5,776 nucleotides of DNA, taken from NCBI GenBank assembly GCA_945949475.1, contig CAMFET010000064.1:1-5776 (forward strand), given 5' to 3'. Below are positions 5,722-5,776 of the stretch, piece after piece. A program made the position numbers and the translations under genes. Each line of letters starts with the position of its first letter. The stretch's first letter is position 1. Origin of the DNA: an uncultured Phascolarctobacterium sp. (GTDB taxonomy: Bacteria > Bacillota > Negativicutes > Acidaminococcales > Acidaminococcaceae). Below the pieces are notes generated by a model, which saw only the letters and a list, made by a program, of their open reading frames with translations, was not told the origin of the DNA and did no database searches.

Positions 5722-5776
5722 ATGAGAAAACATATCCAAACTGTTAATAAAGCTATGCTGAAAAAGACCCTGCGCA
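5722..5776 (+). CDS. Start of an unrecognised gene, cut by window edge
   Basis: An ATG at 5722 sits 7 bases after a perfect GGAGGT site (5709-5714) and about 30 bases after a predicted transcription start, so translation here is well supported. Only 18 codons are present, reading MRKHIQTVNKAMLKKTLR. The piece is strongly basic (R2, K3, K10, K14, K15, R18) and has no hydrophobic stretch yet. It could be the n-region of a secreted or membrane protein, or simply a basic N-terminus. I do not recognise the family and the piece is too short to assign one. It has its own promoter, so it need not be part of the pyr operon. Confidence 0.7.
   Translation, partial: MRKHIQTVNKAMLKKTLR

Overview
This window is a pyrimidine-biosynthesis (pyr) operon segment read entirely on the + strand: the last two thirds of carB, then complete pyrK, pyrD, pyrF and pyrE, and finally the first 18 codons of an unrecognised gene with its own promoter. 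The order carB-pyrK-pyrD-pyrF-pyrE matches the distal half of the classical Bacillota pyr operon. The FMN-dependent class 1B dihydroorotate dehydrogenase with its PyrK iron-sulfur/FAD subunit, the strong AGGAGG-type ribosome sites and the mid-range base composition all suggest an anaerobic Bacillota bacterium. A Negativicutes or Clostridia member is my guess, at low confidence. All five stop codons seen are TAA.

Layout: carB (1-2133, 5' end outside the window) is followed by a 46-base gap and pyrK (2180-2947). pyrD (2941-3897) overlaps pyrK by 7 bases, as expected for two subunits of one complex. A 269-base gap follows, mostly filled by a 171-base imperfect palindrome (3951-4121). Then come pyrF (4167-4880), a 134-base gap holding a second long imperfect palindrome (4880-4982), and pyrE (5015-5596). 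After a 125-base gap containing a very good sigma-A-type promoter (5656-5684), a new gene starts at 5722 and runs off the end.

How they work together: CarB makes carbamoyl phosphate (with the small subunit CarA, not in the window). PyrD/PyrK oxidise dihydroorotate to orotate and pass the electrons to NAD+. PyrE joins orotate to PRPP to give OMP, and PyrF decarboxylates OMP to UMP. The C-terminal domain of CarB keeps the residues expected for feedback by UMP. The operon's own promoter and any leader attenuator lie upstream and cannot be judged here.

The enzymes themselves are ordinary. The less ordinary content is between the genes: two long palindromic, MITE-like or structured-RNA elements placed in the pyrD-pyrF and pyrF-pyrE gaps, a 13-bp hairpin that includes the pyrD stop codon but has no U-tract, and a promoter with a leader hairpin just before the last gene's ribosome site. 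I see no new enzymatic or defence system in this window.
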